Made by a program: the position numbers and the translations under genes | Assembly: GCA_951217055.1 (NCBI GenBank) | Contig: OX578286.1 | Span: 33,891,307-33,955,306, forward strand | Length of the DNA: 64,000 nt | Direction: 5' to 3' | DNA from: Gerris lacustris | Taxonomy: Eukaryota; Arthropoda; Insecta; Hemiptera; Gerridae | Shown: piece after piece, positions 35,899 to 48,011 of the stretch | Layout: each line of letters begins with the position of its first letter | Numbering within the stretch: the first letter of the stretch is position 1 | The notes under the pieces: generated by a model | What the model was told of the DNA's origin: nothing | The model's database searches: none | What the model saw: the letters and a program-made list of their open reading frames with translations, nothing else

Positions 35899-36964
35899 TT
35901 AATATATTATTTAAAATTTGTTGTAACAAATTATGTTAATTATATTGTTAATTATGTTGTACAAACTTACTTGTTACTTTTTGTTTTCGATTTTCAACAA
36001 ATACAAATTTATTTTCATTAATATTTCGAAAAATAGATTTTTTTTTTCGGGAAAACTTCTAATATCGTTTAATTTGTATTGCAATAACCATTTTATTTTA
36101 TTATTATTATTTTATTTTTTTTTAAATCCACTTTTTTAGACCTCAAAAACGTGTAAATCCATTAAATTCTTAAAATCGAATTTTCGTACCATCACAAAAC
36201 TTTCTCTTTACCTATAACGAGAAAGTAAAAAGGGACTCTTTAAAGACGAAAAACGCATTATTCACAAGACGAAATGTTTTAATAGTTTAAAATTTAATGA
36301 AACCGCATTTTTTATTTTTGCTGAGTCAAGTGAAATTTAAAATCAATAAATTCTAGTTCCTGCCCTTCCATCAGCATCGGCTTATATGGACTTAATTTAT
36401 CTGGACCCTTCAAATCCATTTTAACCGATATCTAGTATATTTTACTTCCACCGCAATTTTAAGAGCAATTATAGTATATTCATATTAATGTATTAATATA
36501 TTTACATGCAGAACTAATTAGCTCGTACATGTACCTGTAGAGAAGCCAGGGAAATACCATGTTTAAAATAATTAGATATATAGTCTAAATTTGTTTATTT
36601 TAAACTTTTTAATCAGTGTGTTCAATTCAGTGACATTTTTAATCAGTTGGAAATACAAACTCAAGCCAAGTAACTAATCAGATTTAATTAAAGAGATTTT
36701 CTTTAATGAAGAACTGAAGTGTAAATCACAGATTCCAGTGTTGCCAATTTCGATTTATCGTTTTTTCTTTTTCTTTTTGCTTCATTATATTCTTAATTAA
36801 TCTGTTTTGTTTTTTTTACCTTTAGCTCTAAGTTAGAAATATATTTAGTTTTCTATCTCCTGCACAGAATAAGAGAAAGGAATTATTGTGGTAGATTTTC
36901 ATAGATTACATAATTTAATATTTGTAAAAAGCTGCCAAGTATGTACTTTTAGTAGACCCAATGG
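35899..36964. other. no gene; decayed repeat fragments
   Basis: 36060-36230 resembles 24050-24110 (GTGTAAATCCATTRAATTC). The rest is AT-rich. Confidence 0.4.
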
Positions 36965-37358
36965 GGCACTTTTAGATTTTTACTCTCCTTATAAAAAATA
37001 CAGAGGGGAGTAACAATCTAAAGAAGGTGTACGGAATGTTCTTCTTTAGACAGTTACACCCCTTATAGAAACAGATGTGATATACCTTTGTCCCAAAGTA
37101 CATTGGACTAAACATCCCTTTGTCTTAATAGTTTTTTAGTAAAAAACAATTATATCCCAAAAATACACAGGGGAGTAACAATCTAAAGAAGGTGTGTGGA
37201 ATGTTCTTCTTTAGACAGTTACACCCCTTATAGAAACAGATGTGATATACCTTTGTCCCAAAGTACATTGGACTAAACATCCCTTTGCCTTAATAGTTGT
37301 TTAGTCAAAGTCTTTTATATTCCAAAAATACATAGGGGAGTAACAATCTAAAGAAGTA
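36965..37358 (+). mobile_element. R1 foldback MITE, copy 3, with internally duplicated unit
   Basis: Usual R1 ends, but the segment GAAGGTGTACGGAATGTTCT...ATACACAGGGGAGTAACAAT occurs twice (about 37020 and 37185), giving about 394 bp instead of 230. Confidence 0.85.
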
Positions 37359-38528
37359 CGAAAAAATCTCTACGGTCTGACGGACATTAGGACCTCAACT
37401 CGTTGGTGATGTAAAGTTTTAAAATATGATTCATATTAAATGTTTGCAAATATAAAAATAATTTCTAATTATTCCATTTTAATATAAAAATGAAGAATTA
37501 GAGAAACCAGATATTAATAAACCTGGCCGCTGGCAATTGAAAAACGAATCCTTAGAAAACGTCATAAATCTCATTATATAACAAAATTAAAAAAGTATTT
37601 ATAATAATTTCAGTTTTAAAAAGCAAATTAGAAAGTAAATTGATCAATGTATTTAAAAAACAAGTGTTGCCAATATTTTTTTTTTTTTTTAAACAACGAA
37701 AAATTATGGATATGAGATATTGTCAACCCTGCTTCTAGTTATATTATCCTAAAACCTCTCTATAGGATTGATGTCATATGTTGTTTTTTCACTCTATTAG
37801 TCGTATATTTTCATTTTCTAAAACAAGACTGTAGAATCAGATGAAATCATAACTTAATCAATTTTCCACGAAACAGACGTATTTTGTTTTCTACTTTAAC
37901 CTATTTTTTTTTTTTATTTTTACGTGTGCTTTACCATTGTTTTCTTATCTCATACTCAGTGTTGCCAAGTGAAGAAGAAAATAAACTATATTAAGACCTT
38001 TTTTTCCCTTACATCATTTTCTTTATTTCGTTTCAGTTTTAGGTTGTTTTGTTGTTTTGTTCTTTGTTTAGTTATTTTTATTTTGGATCTGAGTGGATTA
38101 TTTTTAGTCGAGTGCGGTTGGTATTTAAGAGAGGCGAGGTTTTTCGGTCTGATTTAATTTACTCCAGCTGTTGAAGCCCTCCTGGTTATATGAATTTCCA
38201 CTGATACCAACTTTTACCATTATTGAAAAGGTACTAAATATAGACTAGGATATAAAGCAATTTAAATTTAATTGCTTCCAACAATGGAGATAATATTAAA
38301 CATAAAATAAACCTATTTAAGAATGAGATATAAAACGAATGAATAAGTATTTAGGAAAAAGCAATTATGTTAAGAATAAAAATGAAGTTAATTGCTACGA
38401 ATTTAAATGTAAAATATAGATAAGTACGTTGATAAATACTTGAATAATTTTATTATAGTAATATTGAATAGAAAACAGAAGAAAACAATTTTGATTTTAT
38501 ATAAACATGTGTATATGTTACAATAATG
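37359..38528. other. no gene recognised
   Basis: AT-rich with T-runs. Open frame 37924-38157 lacks a domain. Confidence 0.4.
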
Positions 38529-38762
38529 GTACTTATTTACGTTGTTACTCCCCTATGTTTTTTTTTAATATTAATGTCTTTGACTAAATAACTATTAAGC
38601 CAAAGGGATATTTAGTCCAATGTACTTTGAGACAAAGGAATATCACACTTCTGTTTTTATAAGGGGAGTAACAGTCTAAAAAAGAACACGCCTTACACCT
38701 TTTTTAGATTGTTACTCCCCTCTGTTTTTTTTATAAGAGGAGTAACAATCTAAAGAAGTGCC
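38529..38762 (-). mobile_element. R1 foldback MITE, copy 4
   Basis: Reverse orientation (internal AATGTACTTTGAGACAAAGG). Immediately right lies a minus-strand R3 end motif (GTGTAGCACATAGCTTCC, 38780). Confidence 0.85.
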
Positions 38763-38991
38763 ATAATAATCTATCAAACAGTGTAGCACATAGCTTCCAC
38801 GCGTCCTATATATACTATTTTACTTTAACAATAGATCATTGTCTAATTTCATTCCCCCCCCCCCCCTCTATTAATATAATCTGTTAAAATTGTTTTGATA
38901 TGTCACGAGAAAGTATTAATTTAGCACGATATGGGTAAGTAGAGAAGGCTGGAATTAATTTAGTGACTATCTGCAGGCTACTTTCAAATAT

Positions 38992-39702
38992 ACAGGTCAA
39001 GTGTGTGCTAGTGAGCACACAGCGAGGGTCCGTAAGCCACCCTGTATAGTTTAAGTAGTACCCTATTGATGGTGTTTTTTAAAATGCTAAAGAGCTTACT
39101 TTGAACTATCCTATGGGTCTGATATTCTCAAAACACATAAACAAACTTCCGATAAAGTATTTTTTTGTCACTGAACCGGACTACAACCATATAAATACAT
39201 TGAAAAGACCATAATTATAAAAAACGTATTTTGTCAATAAAAAATATAATAATATTTTTTTCGAAATTTCCAAAAAGTGGTATCTTTACTTTTAGTCGAA
39301 GAATGTTCAGGAATTTTTTCAGACTTTTTGCACTTCACATAAGCGAGATAGAGGGGGGGACACGTTTCACACCCGCTTCAATCTCGTCTATGCTCGCCCT
39401 ATCAAAGTTATAACCAAAGAATTATATATTTTTGTAATCAGCTCGACGTACCCTTTCATATGATACCCCTCACGGTGTCGAAAAAAAATTTTTAACCCTT
39501 AAGTTTTTTTACCCTAATTTTTTTAGAAAATATTTTTTTAAGTCGCTATATTTTTAAAATATGTGGGTAGGTACAAGACACATACATGCCAAATTTCAAA
39601 GTGATCGGACGAAAGGTGTAGCCGTGAGAGCACGCGAGAGGACGGACGGACAGACACACGCAGGAAAATATAAGGGTCCTTGGTTTTGCCTACGGACCCT
39701 AA
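38992..39702 (-). mobile_element. INE-1/Helentron-like element, family H-B, copy 1
   Basis: About 700 bp, from ACAGGTCAAGTGTGTG to CCTACGGACCCTAA, matching 53157-53851. AGGGTCCGTAAGC near 39025 is the inverse (one mismatch) of GCCTACGGACCCT at the right end. The asymmetric placement and the GGACGGACGGACAGAC tract (39640) are the minus-strand view of an INE-1-like build. Includes AAATTTCAAAGTGATCGGAC. No open frame. Confidence 0.65.
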
Positions 39703-39787
39703 AAATCATCTAAATTTAAAAATAATCTAAAATTTAAAGTGCTCGTTTTTTTGTTTGAATAATAGTTTATCACTTATAATAGAATCG

Positions 39788-39990
39788 AGTAGTGTACCGA
39801 CGAGGCACCTCGTTATGATTTGTTATTGCTAAGCTAAAGGCAACCACATTTATTCCAATAAAAATAAATGTTTGTTTTGATTTGTTAGTCTTCAAATAGA
39901 TATAATAACTTATCTAAATAAAGATTTATAAATTACTCTTTTTTTTAATATAAAATTTAGCCCTTTATTACGGGCCTAAAGGGCTCGTAT
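39788..39990. repeat. dispersed repeat R5
   Basis: Aligns with 27712-27925: GAGTAGTGTACCGACGA ... GGGCCTAAAGGGCTCGTA. Confidence 0.75.
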
Positions 39991-41192
39991 ATGTAAAAAG
40001 AAAAATAGATAAAAGATAGTGAATAACATTTAAATTGAATAAAGATAGGTACAGAGAAGATAAGGGAGGTAGAGTAGGGGTGGGGCATGAGAGGAGTGGG
40101 GGAACGTCGGGTCTATACTTGGAGGAATGACGTCATACCTGTACCACCCTAGTGTAGTGACGTCATTCATTCCCACCCTCTCTCCCTCTACTAGCCCCGG
40201 TAATGCCCCTTACTTTGGCACAAGGAAATTTTATTTATTTTGGAACTCGGCCCGAAAAATACTTTTGTAGCTTCTCTTACATCTTGTGAAGGAAATAATA
40301 CAGACAACGTTTTAATCACAGCTAATTTAATCGTGGCCGGATATATTTGTGATATATACAGTGCTGATTAGCAGTCTAACACCAACATTATTTACCTATA
40401 GTTTTGTTGTTATTCTTAAGTTTATGTCTCAGTGTATGTGTTTTTTCATATTTTGATCAAACGAACAGTTGATTCCAGGTAATTTCATTAGCATCATGGT
40501 AATTGCTTAGTCACCGATATTTATTTTTTAAATTAAAAATTCGACTAATGGTGTACCTCAGGGACAAAACTCTCTAAACTCCTATTCTTCATATATACTT
40601 TTTGCTGTGTCAAATTTTTTTAAAAATTAAGATATTCGTCTTATACTAGTTTCAAATAAACCAAAGTATAGACTGTTATAGTTTCGACTATTTATGGAAG
40701 GACCCTTTCCTACTTACGACTCCGATGTTGGCATATGTTTAAAGTATATTTATTACGTTATAATCTTTTATTTTGTAAAATTATTTTCAAACATAACTTT
40801 AATAGTAAGATTTACTAGTTTAAATCTGACATTGGAATGTCAGAAAAGTATACAAAAAGTACGGATTTTTATCATAAAATTGGAACGAGATACAGTAAAC
40901 ACTATAAACGTATGTCTAACATTGAAGAGATAAACTTCAAAACTGAGAATTTATTTCTTCAATTAGAACGCCAAACAGTATAAAATTATGTCTAAAATTT
41001 GAACGAGAAACACTAAACAGTATAAATGTATGTCTGAAGTAAGAACGTATACGTTAAAAACAGAGAATTTTATTATGAATTTGGAACACCAAACCGTGAA
41101 CAGTACAAATTTATGACTGATATTGGAACATCAAATTATGTAACAGTTATAATTTATATATCAAAGAGTAAACAAAATTGTTTTTTCCGGTG
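39991..41192. other. no gene; small palindrome
   Basis: 40120-40180 has GGAATGACGTCATACC and, inverted, TGACGTCATTCATTCC. Purine-rich 40040-40110. Open frame 40694-40933 shows no domain. Confidence 0.4.
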
Positions 41193-41450
41193 AACTGATT
41201 ATAAAATCAAAATATTTATTGTTATCAGTGAATTGATTATATATAATCAAAATATTGATTATCATCAGTGAACTGATTATATAATCAAAATATTCATTAT
41301 CATCAGTGAACTGATTATATAATCAAAATATTGATTATCATCAGTGATCTGATTATAAAATCAAAATATTGATTGCCATCAGTGATCTGATTAAAAAATC
41401 AAAATATTTATTTTCATCAGTGAAATGCTTATAAAATCAAAATAATGATT
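41193..41450. repeat. 39-40 bp minisatellite, about 6 copies
   Basis: Units of CATCAGTGAACTGATTATAT followed by AATCAAAATATTGATTAT. Confidence 0.9.
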
Positions 41451-41741
41451 TGTCGATTTCGTCTCAGTTAATATTAAAGTAAACTTAATAATTAAGTTAA
41501 GTTCAGTATTTATTAAAAGTTTTAGGTTTCTGCAAAGACAATAGACGAACTAATTTTGAACCGAAATTTAAGACGTAATTTTCTAACGATTTACCTATAA
41601 GATAAGCCGATAAAATAAAAAAATATAAATCATACCATTTAGCTTATTGTACAATTCACAGTCAGTTAATACAAACACTTGACTTACCTGAAACAAAAAA
41701 ATAAATAATAAATAAATAAATAATATTAATAAATATTAATA

Positions 41742-41980
41742 GGTACTTCTTTAGATTGCTACTCCCCTATGTTTTTTTTTTAGAATATAAATATGACTTT
41801 GACTAAATAACTATTAAGACAAAGGGATGTTTAGTCCAATGTACTTTGGGACAAAGGAACATCACACTTATTTTTTATAAGAGGAGTAACAGTCTAAAGA
41901 AGAATACTCCGTACACCTTCTTTAGATTGTTACTCCCCTCTCATTTCATTATAAGGGGAGTAACAATCTAAAGAAGTGCC
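41742..41980 (-). mobile_element. R1 foldback MITE, copy 5
   Basis: GGTACTTCTTTAGATTGCTA ... AATCTAAAGAAGTGCC, flanked by TA on both sides. Confidence 0.87.
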
Positions 41981-42059
41981 TATCAATTTTAGATCAATAA
42001 CCAAATAGTTAATATATAAATTACTATGTGAATATCGAATATGGTTTTAATTGAAATTA

Positions 42060-42465
42060 AGGATAACAAACATCAATCAAATATAGATATTGAGGATACC
42101 CAGAATCAATCAAATATAGATATTGAGGATAGCGAGCATCAATCAAAATAGATATTGAGGATACCGAGAATCAATCAAAATAGATATTGTGGATACCGAG
42201 AATCAATCAAATATAGATATAGAGGATAGTGAGCATCAATCAAAAAAGATATTGAGGATACCGAGAATCAATCAATTATACATATAGAGGATAGTGAGCA
42301 TCAATCAAAATAGATATTGAGGATACCGAAAATCAATCAAATATAGATATTGAGGATAGCGAGCATCAATCAAAATAGATATTATAGAGTATCATACAAA
42401 TATAGATAAAGAGGATACCGAGAATCAATCAAATATAGATATTGAGGATAGCGAGCATCAATCAA
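42060..42465. repeat. 33-bp minisatellite, about 12 copies
   Basis: Units of ATCAATCAAATATAGATATT then GAGGATACCGAGA, alternating with GATAGCGAGC variants. Confidence 0.92.
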
Positions 42466-42609
42466 AAATTAAAATCAAAGGCTTAGATTTACAATGTTTG
42501 GTATTATATAAATATTCTGCCAAATAGCGAGTCACATGGATTCCTCTCTTCCTATTTCATTTCATATGATTTTGAAAAAAATTGGTTTGTAATTAATTTT
42601 TGGCTAAAC

Positions 42610-42672
42610 CGCTATAAGATAGCCATAGATGAATCCGTACGCTCTGTGCTCCGGCTAGCTGTGAACCCACCT
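42610..42672 (-). repeat. end of a PIF/Harbinger-type MITE (family of 8998-9611)
   Basis: GGCTAGCTGTGAACCCACCT followed by TAA equals the right end of the element at 8998-9611. The left part is lost or diverged beyond recognition. Confidence 0.6.
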
Positions 42673-43090
42673 TAAACCTAATGCTGTGATTCAAATGTCG
42701 GAAGGTTTATCAGGTTTGTATCCCAGCTGAGTCTGGAACAAATGAATATTGAATCTGGCATCTGGCATGCGCCTGGGCAGAATATTTGAGTCCCGTCAGA
42801 AATGGGATTTTAGTTACTTACTAATAGATAGCGTGCCATCTATTTTTGAAACGATGTAATAAATCATTTTTATTCTGAATAGACAATGTATTTGGAAACA
42901 TTTGATCATTACAAATAGTCATACAGTTAATAATTCTTTAAAATTAGGATTTCATTTTGTCTTAATAAACAAAACATTGATGGTAACAACTAAAATAATT
43001 ATTAATTGTTGAATGAAATAATAATTTAAATCAACCATTTTTCATACTAACAGTAATTAGAGTTGTAATTAGTTGTCTGTATCAGACTGA

Positions 43091-43793
43091 GGAGCTTAGT
43101 ATCAAAGACGGACAAGAACACATTTCAAAATTTTACAGGAGAGCCGAAAAACTGTAGCTCAAATTCTACAGGTGCTAGAGCAATGATTTTTTTCCCCCTG
43201 TAGATTCTTAATAGACTCAAAACTAGTTAGAAGTACTGAAAACGTGCATATCTTTGATATTTTAGCTGCTAAATGGAGGTAAAAAGTGGAGTTGTCCGCT
43301 TTTGAAACAAAAACAAGGTTTTGTCCGTTTTTAAAGCAAAATGACGTTGAAAATAATGGTTAGATTAATAATATTGGAGAAATAATTATTTTTCACGTTT
43401 TTCAGAGTTCTTAGGGGGTAGTGCCCCTAAATTTAGAGCTAAAATTGATTTCTCGATTTCCCCTCGGGGTATCATTTTTCTAAACATGTATGACAAAATG
43501 GTAGGAGTATGTAATCAGATGCTAAAGCCCGCAGTGCATCATAGGAACGAGTTAGTAAAATGCAGCCTCCTGATTGGCTGTTTCGGTTATGTCCACTTTT
43601 GAAGCAAAACGTGTGTTGACTTGTCCGTATTTGAAACAAAACTACAAATATTATTGCATTTTTACCCCTTTTCTGGCCATTTTTGATGCAAATGGAAAGC
43701 AGAATCAGATGCAGCAGCCAAAAATCTATAAGAAACAATTGATAACTGAAATTAGGAAAAAATGTCGAATGTCCGTCTTTGATACTAGGCTCC
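43091..43793. mobile_element. TIR element of unknown class, about 703 bp, with repeated subterminal motif
   Basis: 24-bp TIRs: GGAGCTTAGTATCAAAGACG at 43091 and CGTCTTTGATACTAGGCTCC ending 43793. Inside, GTCCG(C/T)TTTTGAAACAAAA-like words recur four times (about 43295, 43322, 43590, 43624), like transposase-binding subterminal repeats. 43395-43500 is shared with 23495-23590. Open frames here lack a transposase motif. Confidence 0.7.
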
Positions 43794-43839
43794 ATTAGAT
43801 ATTATATCTAATTTTAAGATAGTTTCATGTTGTACAAAA

Positions 43840-43880
43840 TAAATTAGTCTGCGCCAATTAATATGGCACAAAGCTTCTTT
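43840..43880 (-). repeat. solitary R3 end motif
   Basis: Minus strand AAGCTTTGTGCCATATTAAT then TGGCGCAGACTAATTT, a diverged GAAGCTATGTGCCACACTAATTGGCAG motif. Confidence 0.5.
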
Positions 43881-44286
43881 AAGTCCTATTTCGTATAGTT
43901 AAAATAGTGCTTATAATTAAGATTTGATTATTTATATTATCCCTAAATTAAATTAATTCGAGGTATGTTTAAGAACAGGTTTATATTATGGTACATCCAA
44001 AACATTAATGTTTCAATAAATAAAAAAACCAAAAAACATAAATTGAGATCAAATTTGGCAGACATTTGGTTTGTTTACTTGTTTGAGCCAAGAATAGAAA
44101 GTAGAAGGAAAGAAAATGTTGAGAAATTAAAAAAAATATAAAATTGAGCTTTCCTAGTACTTGCATTTTTCTATTTAATGCCAATTTTTATGTGGAAATA
44201 TTATTATTTTGAAAAAGCTCAACTTTTTTTAAAAATAATTATTTAATCTTAATTAGGTCGATGCAATCAATATATTATATTTTTGA
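43881..44286. other. no gene recognised
   Basis: AT-rich DNA bordering the satellite. Confidence 0.45.
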
Positions 44287-45935
44287 CATCTTACACTACC
44301 TTAAAACATGTCAATCTTACACTACCTTGAAACATGTCAATCTTACACTACCTTAAAACATGTCAATCTTACACTACCTTGAAACATGTCAATCGTACAC
44401 TACCTTAAAACATGTCAATCTTACACTACCTTGAAACATGTCAATCGTACACTACCTTAAAACATCACAATCTTACACTACTTTGAAATATGTCAATCGT
44501 ACACTACTTTAAAACATCACAATCTTACACTACCTTGAAACATACTCGTATCAATCTTACACTACCTTGAAACATGTCAATCTTACACTACCTTGAAACA
44601 TGTCAATCTTACACTACCTCTAAACAAACTCGTATCAATCTTACACTACCTTGAAATATGTCAATCGTACACTACTTTAAAACATCACAATCTTACACTA
44701 CCTTGAAATATGTCAATCGTACACTACTTTAAAACATCACAATCTTACACTACTTTGAAATATGTCAATCGTACACTACTTTAAAACATCACAATCTTAC
44801 ACTACTTTGAAATATGTCAATCGTACACTACTTTAAAACATCACAATCTTACACTACCTTGAAACATACTCGTATCAATCTTACACTACCTTGAAATATG
44901 TCAATCGTACACTACTTTAAAACATCACAATCTTACACTACTTTGAAATATGTCAATCGTACACTACTTTAAAACATCACAATCTTACACTACTTTGAAA
45001 TATGTCAATCGTACAGTACATTAAAACATCACAATCTTACACTACCTTGAAACATACTCGTATCAATCTTACACTACTTTAAAATATACTCGTATCAATC
45101 TTACACTACTTTGAAATATGTCAATCGTACACTACATTAAAACATCACAATCTTACACTACCTTGAAATATGCTCGTATCAATCTTACACTACTTTGAAA
45201 TATACTCGTATCAATCTTACACTACTTTGAAATATGTCAATCGTACACTACATTAAAACATCACAATCTTACACTACTTTGAAATATGTCAATCGTACAC
45301 TACTTTAAAACATCACAATCTTACACTACCTTGAAACATACTCGTATCAATCTTACACTACTTTGAAATATGTCAATCGTACACTACTTTAAAACATCAC
45401 AATCTTACACTACCTTGAAACATACTCGTATCAATCTTACACTACTTTGAAATATGTCAATCGTACACTACTTTAAAACATCACAATCTTACACTACCTT
45501 GAAACATGTCAATCTTAGACTACCTTGAAACATACTCGTATCAGTCTTACACTACTTTGAAATATGTCAATCGTACACTACTTTAAAACATCACAATCTT
45601 ACACTACCTTGAAACCAACTCGTATCAATCTTACACTACCTTGAAACCAACTCGTATCAATCTTACACTACTTTGAAATATGTCAATCGTACACTACTTT
45701 AAAACATCACAATCTTACACTACCTTGAAACATAGGTATCAATCTTACACTACCTTGAAACATATCAATCTCACACTACCTTGAAACATGTCAATCGCAC
45801 GCTACCTTGAAACACTTCAATCTTAAGCTACCTTGAAACACATCAATCTTACACTACCTTGAAACATGTCAATCTCACACTACCTTGAAACACATCAATC
45901 TTAAACTACCTTGAAACATGTCAATCTATCAATCA
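44287..45935. repeat. large satellite array, 26-bp unit with 52-bp higher order
   Basis: About 60 copies of CAATCTTACACTACCTTGAA-type units over 1.65 kb. In 44430-45720 a two-unit form prevails (ATGTCAATCGTACACTACTT + TAAAACATCACAATCTTACA), punctuated by 30-bp units with ACTCGTAT. Both edges revert to the simple ACATGT form, as expected if the centre is homogenised by unequal exchange. Confidence 0.95.
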
Positions 45936-46650
45936 TTTTTTTTAACACTATAAAATTTTCATTTCAAAAATTAGATATAACTATTTAAAAATTATATTAT
46001 GATAGGTCAAAATACGATTTTTTTATTGCTTTATCTCAATTTATCATTTTATTTTTTATATAATATTTTGCTTTCTGTTTTGAAGGATGAAGGAGGTAGA
46101 AAAACGTAGAATAAATATTGGTGAGAAATCAATTCAGATATGGATTTCCCCAGGGGTCAGTTGTTGATCCGCTCCTTTATTCAAAGTCTATTTTTATTTT
46201 TTGTTTTATCCTTTCTCCATTATATTTCGTTTTGTTATGATCTCTATATTTACATTTCTTAAGAACATTTTACATTTATTTTATATAACAATAATAATAT
46301 TAATAATAATGATAATAAAGCAATTATTAATAACCATTATTAATGAAGGGGGACAGATAGATGACAATGCTATTTTCAATTTTAAGACAAAGAGTGTTGA
46401 ACCCCTTTATATTATTATAAAAATAGTTCTGCTTCTCTTTTTGGTCAAAAGAATAAACCAATCGAATTAATTTACTAGGTGATGACTAAGTTTTTATCTT
46501 TGTTTAGTCATTTTTAAATAAAACTGAAATAAATCTAATGCCATTTTTATATACTTTCATGATAATCTTTATATTATATTTACCAATGAAGTTAATTATT
46601 ATTAAATTAATTAATTATAATAATGGTTTATTTTTTAACCAAAAAATTAT
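45936..46650. other. no gene recognised
   Basis: AT-rich. Open frame 46201-46470 is hydrophobic Ile/Phe-rich low complexity and not credible. Confidence 0.45.
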
Positions 46651-46805
46651 AAATTCAATTTTTTAAGATTTTGGTAGTATTTATACTGTGGAAAGTTTAA
46701 ATTTTAATTTAAATCAAATTATAATTATTATTAACGCTGGAGTCTATTTTTCTTTCTCTATCTCCCAGTGTTAATAATAATTACAATTTGATTTAAATTA
46801 AAAAA
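46651..46805. repeat. foldback copy of family S2, right arm truncated
   Basis: AAATTCAATTTTTTAAGATT and TTGGTAGTATTTATACTG start, as in 58717. Arms of AATTTAAATCAAATTATAAT and its inverse enclose a short loop without the tRNA part. Confidence 0.65.
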
Positions 46806-47369
46806 CAATAAATTATATACAATATGAACATTTTTAACAATCAGGCTGACCATCAGGCGAATATTAAATTAATTATCTAAAAATAATTCAGTCCTTATTA
46901 AGTTATGATTTTTTTTATACTTTGCTGGAGTCAGTGTTCAAACTAAATATAAAAATAGATCGAATAACTAGAATTAAAATAAATAAATAAAACGTAAGTA
47001 TAAGTAAACATTTTATTTAATATTAAGACAGAATGAAACAAAAAATTACTGTTGTAATTCATTCAGTTGGATCTAAAAGTCAAAACAAAATAAATTTACT
47101 TTATTCTTGAAACTAGTACGAAATATGTATACAAACACAACTTCTCAGAACAACAAATATTGATGAGAAAGAAGAAACCATTTCAAAAAAATATATGTAA
47201 TATAAATCTTATGGGTTTGATTTTTTCAAGATAGTATTTTCTCGCAATTTTTCCTTATACTTTTCTCTTCTTGGTTGATTTTCGAATGTTTCATTTTTTG
47301 TAAATAATTATTAATTTGTTTAGGTAGTGCTTTTATTCTTGGAAAATCGATTTCTCTTAAGCGATTTTT
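46806..47369. other. no gene recognised
   Basis: AT-rich DNA without supported features. Confidence 0.45.
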
Positions 47370-48011
47370 TTAAAGTGATATTAGCATGATTTTTATTTGA
47401 GTTTTCATGGTTTTATTCGATTTTTCAAGCAGATGATGAAATCCAACTATATAGCTGGTAATGATTGAATAAATAAAGAATTTGTTAATTTCTAATTTGG
47501 AATTTATAAATTCCTGCACTTCATGCGGACGTTTAGACAAATAAAATGCACTCTTTTCCTTATCTACTAAAATCATTAGTTTCTGTTGCTTTTTAATAAT
47601 CAGTTTTTCGCTCATACTCGGAGTGTATAGATGAGAATTTTGTAAAATGACCGGAGCATTGGGTAGATTGCCCAAATTTTTTGGACTCTGTGTATAATTA
47701 ACAGGCATTTCACCTAAGGGCTCGAAATTTTGATATAGTGTTCACGGTTTGTTAGACAGTGTATGAATATCTTTTTCGGTCGGTATCGTAAGTAGAAAAA
47801 TTATAACAGCATCTCCCTTTCTCTTATCAGCCATGAGGATTGAATACATCCTGTCAAAAAAGCTAAAGATGTTTTGAGTAGTAAGGGGAAAAATTGCCCA
47901 AAAATATAGGTAGATTTGCCCTATATAACTTCTTAATAGTCTCAAATGATCCAAAGGATTAAAAGAAGACATGAAGCAGTATTTACTTTGGACATGCGCA
48001 GTAACAGTCAA
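47370..48011 (-). other. two adjacent open frames of unknown nature
   Basis: Minus-strand frames 48011-47742 (89 codons) and 47708-47370 (112 codons) lie end to end, 33 bp apart. The second is unusually Lys/Ser-rich with less simple-sequence bias than the surroundings (KSAFYLSKRPHEVQEF). I recognise no domain. They could be a decayed transposon gene or chance. The first overlaps the inverted repeat starting at 47988. Confidence 0.15.

Noticed and set aside
44287..45935. Possible CRISPR-like array of regular repeats
   Set aside because: No unique spacers: the units are directly adjacent variants of one 26-bp satellite in a eukaryotic context.
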